From assembly GCF_900465355.1 (NCBI RefSeq), contig NZ_LS483254.1:1054001-1118000 (forward strand): a DNA stretch of 64,000 bases. Reading direction: 5' to 3'. Made by a program: the position numbers and the translations under genes. Below are positions 62,833-64,000 of the stretch, piece after piece. Source of the stretch: Candidatus Bipolaricaulis anaerobius. Lineage in GTDB: Bacteria; Bipolaricaulota; Bipolaricaulia; Bipolaricaulales; Bipolaricaulaceae. Below the pieces are notes generated by a model that did not search any database, had not been told where the DNA came from, and saw only the letters and a program-made list of their open reading frames with translations. Within the stretch, counting starts at the first letter, position 1, and every line of letters begins with the position of its first letter.

Positions 62833-64000
62833 GCGAGTAGGGAAGGCGCTGGAGCTCCTGAAGATCGGACTCGGGCCGTTCATCGAACGTGAGGTGAAGA
62901 CGCTCTCCGACGACGAGGCGCACAGGCTCGTCGAGCGGCTTTCGGCCGACGAGCGCCTCGCCTCGGGGAAGCCCCTCTCCCAGTGGGACGCCGCGGCTCT
63001 CCTCAAGCTGATGTGGGACGGGTGGCAGCCGGTGTTCCGCCGCACGCTCGGTCCAGTGGAGCGAAGCCTCGTCTCGGAACTGCGCGAGATCCGGAACCGC
63101 TGGGCTCACCAGGAGGCGTTTTCGAGCGACGACGCGTACCGTGCCCTCGACTCCGTGGAGCGCCTGCTCACGGCGGTATCGGCCCGAGAGGCGGCGGAGG
63201 TGGCGAAGATGAAGCGCCAGCTCCTCCGCCAACAGTTCGACGAAGAGGTGCGCGGCGAGAAGCGGCGCGTGGGCGGCTCGCTCGTCGAGGCTGCGGCCAC
63301 AGGCGCGCTTAGGCCATGGCGCGAGGTCATCTCCCCCCACCCCGACGTGGCGAGCGGCCACTACCAGGAGGCGGAGTTCGCCGCCGACCTGTGGCAGGTC
63401 TACCGCGGCGAGGGGAGCGACGAGTACAAGAACCCGGTGGACTTCTTCCGCCGCACCTACCTCACCGAGAGCCTCCAGCGGCTCCTCGTGCGGGCCGTGG
63501 AACGCCTCGCCGGCACGGGCGGAGACCCCGTGGTCCAGCTCCAGACGAACTTCGGCGGCGGGAAGACCCACTCGCTTCTTGCCCTGTACCACCTCTTCTC
63601 GGGGAAGGCCCCGCGCGAGCTCCCGGGAGTGGAGGAACTCCTCGCCGAGGCTGGGGTGGAGAAGCTCCCGGCGGTCCACCGGGTGGTCCTGGTAGGGAAC
63701 AAGATCTCGCCAGCCAACCCAACGAAGAAACCCGACGGAACGGAGGTTCGCACCCTATGGGGTGAACTCGCCTGGCAGCTCGGCTACGCCAAGGGCGGAG
63801 AGAAGGAGGCGCGGAAGGCGTTCGACCGGATCCGGGCCGACGATGAGCGAGCAACGAGCCCCGGCGACCGGCTACGGGAGCTCCTGCGCGACTACAGCCC
63901 GTGCCTCATCCTCATTGATGAGTGGGTGGCCTATGCCCGCCAGCTCCACGACGGCGCCGACCTCCCCGCGGGAAGCTTCGAGACCCAGTTCACGTTCGCC
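62813..64000 (+). CDS. HEPN-DUF499 ATPase (3' end outside the window)
   Basis: Only the first 396 residues are present. Residues ~1-115 are a Swt1-like HEPN domain with a R-x4-H motif (RNRWAH, residue ~100), the usual RNase site of HEPN toxins. DUF499 follows: Walker A QTNFGGGKTHSLLAL (residue ~243) and Walker B CLILIDEWVAYAR (~365). DUF499 ATPases accompany DUF1156 methylases in bacteria and archaea. GGAGGAGG precedes ATG 62813. More island genes are expected beyond 64,000. Confidence 0.88.
   Translation, partial: MATTNHERVGKALELLKIGLGPFIEREVKTLSDDEAHRLVERLSADERLASGKPLSQWDAAALLKLMWDGWQPVFRRTLGPVERSLVSELREIRNRWAHQEAFSSDDAYRALDSVERLLTAVSAREAAEVAKMKRQLLRQQFDEEVRGEKRRVGGSLVEAAATGALRPWREVISPHPDVASGHYQEAEFAADLWQVYRGEGSDEYKNPVDFFRRTYLTESLQRLLVRAVERLAGTGGDPVVQLQTNFGGGKTHSLLALYHLFSGKAPRELPGVEELLAEAGVEKLPAVHRVVLVGNKISPANPTKKPDGTEVRTLWGELAWQLGYAKGGEKEARKAFDRIRADDERATSPGDRLRELLRDYSPCLILIDEWVAYARQLHDGADLPAGSFETQFTFA

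Overview
The window is a G+C-rich bacterial chromosome segment (one line near 22.0 kb counts 45/60 G+C; one near 41.4 kb in a catabolic cluster counts 35/60). Housekeeping genes are bacterial. The envelope proteins (an outer-membrane-like beta-barrel and exported thiol-redox proteins) suggest a diderm, and [NiFe]-hydrogenase maturation genes suggest an anaerobic or hydrogen-linked lifestyle. A deep-branching uncultured phylum such as Bipolaricaulota (Acetothermia/OP1) would fit. That placement is inference from the gene mix, not something a marker in the sequence proves.

Layout. 0-10 kb: a partial DUF554 gene, mscL, a tiny membrane peptide, an ACT-domain protein, then a dense forward run metG, rplU, prp-like, rpmA, obg, nadD, infC (ATT start), rpmI, rplT, an RNase E/G gene, tRNA-Val(CAC) and a tandem P-loop kinase. 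10-15.4 kb (minus strand): an ArsR-headed operon with a permease, small thioredoxins, a DUF1573/rhodanese protein and a thioredoxin-CcdA fusion, probably an extracytoplasmic thiol/sulfur relay. 15.8-23.8 kb (minus): a lipid-kinase-like gene, tRNA-Arg(CCT), a 1457-residue multi-GAF/PAS diguanylate cyclase and hypCDE.

24.8-31.2 kb (plus): the most unusual part. A promoter with a perfect TATAAT leads into a cyclic-di-GMP-I (GEMM-I) riboswitch and a small secreted protein. A second GEMM-I riboswitch follows, with a Shine-Dalgarno-masking hairpin, in front of a second small secreted protein. A third related secreted protein, a chaperone-like protein ending in dockerin-like repeats, and a 961-residue beta-barrel/SdrD-B/PKD protein complete the locus. 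I read this as a c-di-GMP-controlled, noncanonical chaperone/usher-like surface-structure system. The large diguanylate cyclase 4 kb away is a plausible signal source.

31.3-47 kb (plus): a catabolic island of lower G+C, bounded on the left by a decayed transposase. It holds a tandem-TetR regulator, a strong promoter with a palindromic operator, thiolase, DUF35, an atypical KAS III, three SDRs, a crotonase, a hydrolase, a complete branched-chain-type ABC transporter, an Fe-S flavoprotein and an acyl-CoA ligase. Uptake, CoA activation and beta-oxidation-like steps of an unknown carboxylate would fit together. 47-53 kb: a propionate/acetate-CoA ligase convergent with hyuBA.

53-64 kb (plus): a defence-type island. 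It encodes an SNF2 helicase with a C-terminal DUF3883, a DUF4143 ATPase, a DUF1156 DNA methylase, a DUF3696 ATPase overlapping a PIN-like nuclease gene, and a HEPN-DUF499 ATPase cut by the window end. Several genes in the window appear to be read from leaderless mRNAs, with a -10 box 6-8 nt before the start codon and no Shine-Dalgarno.
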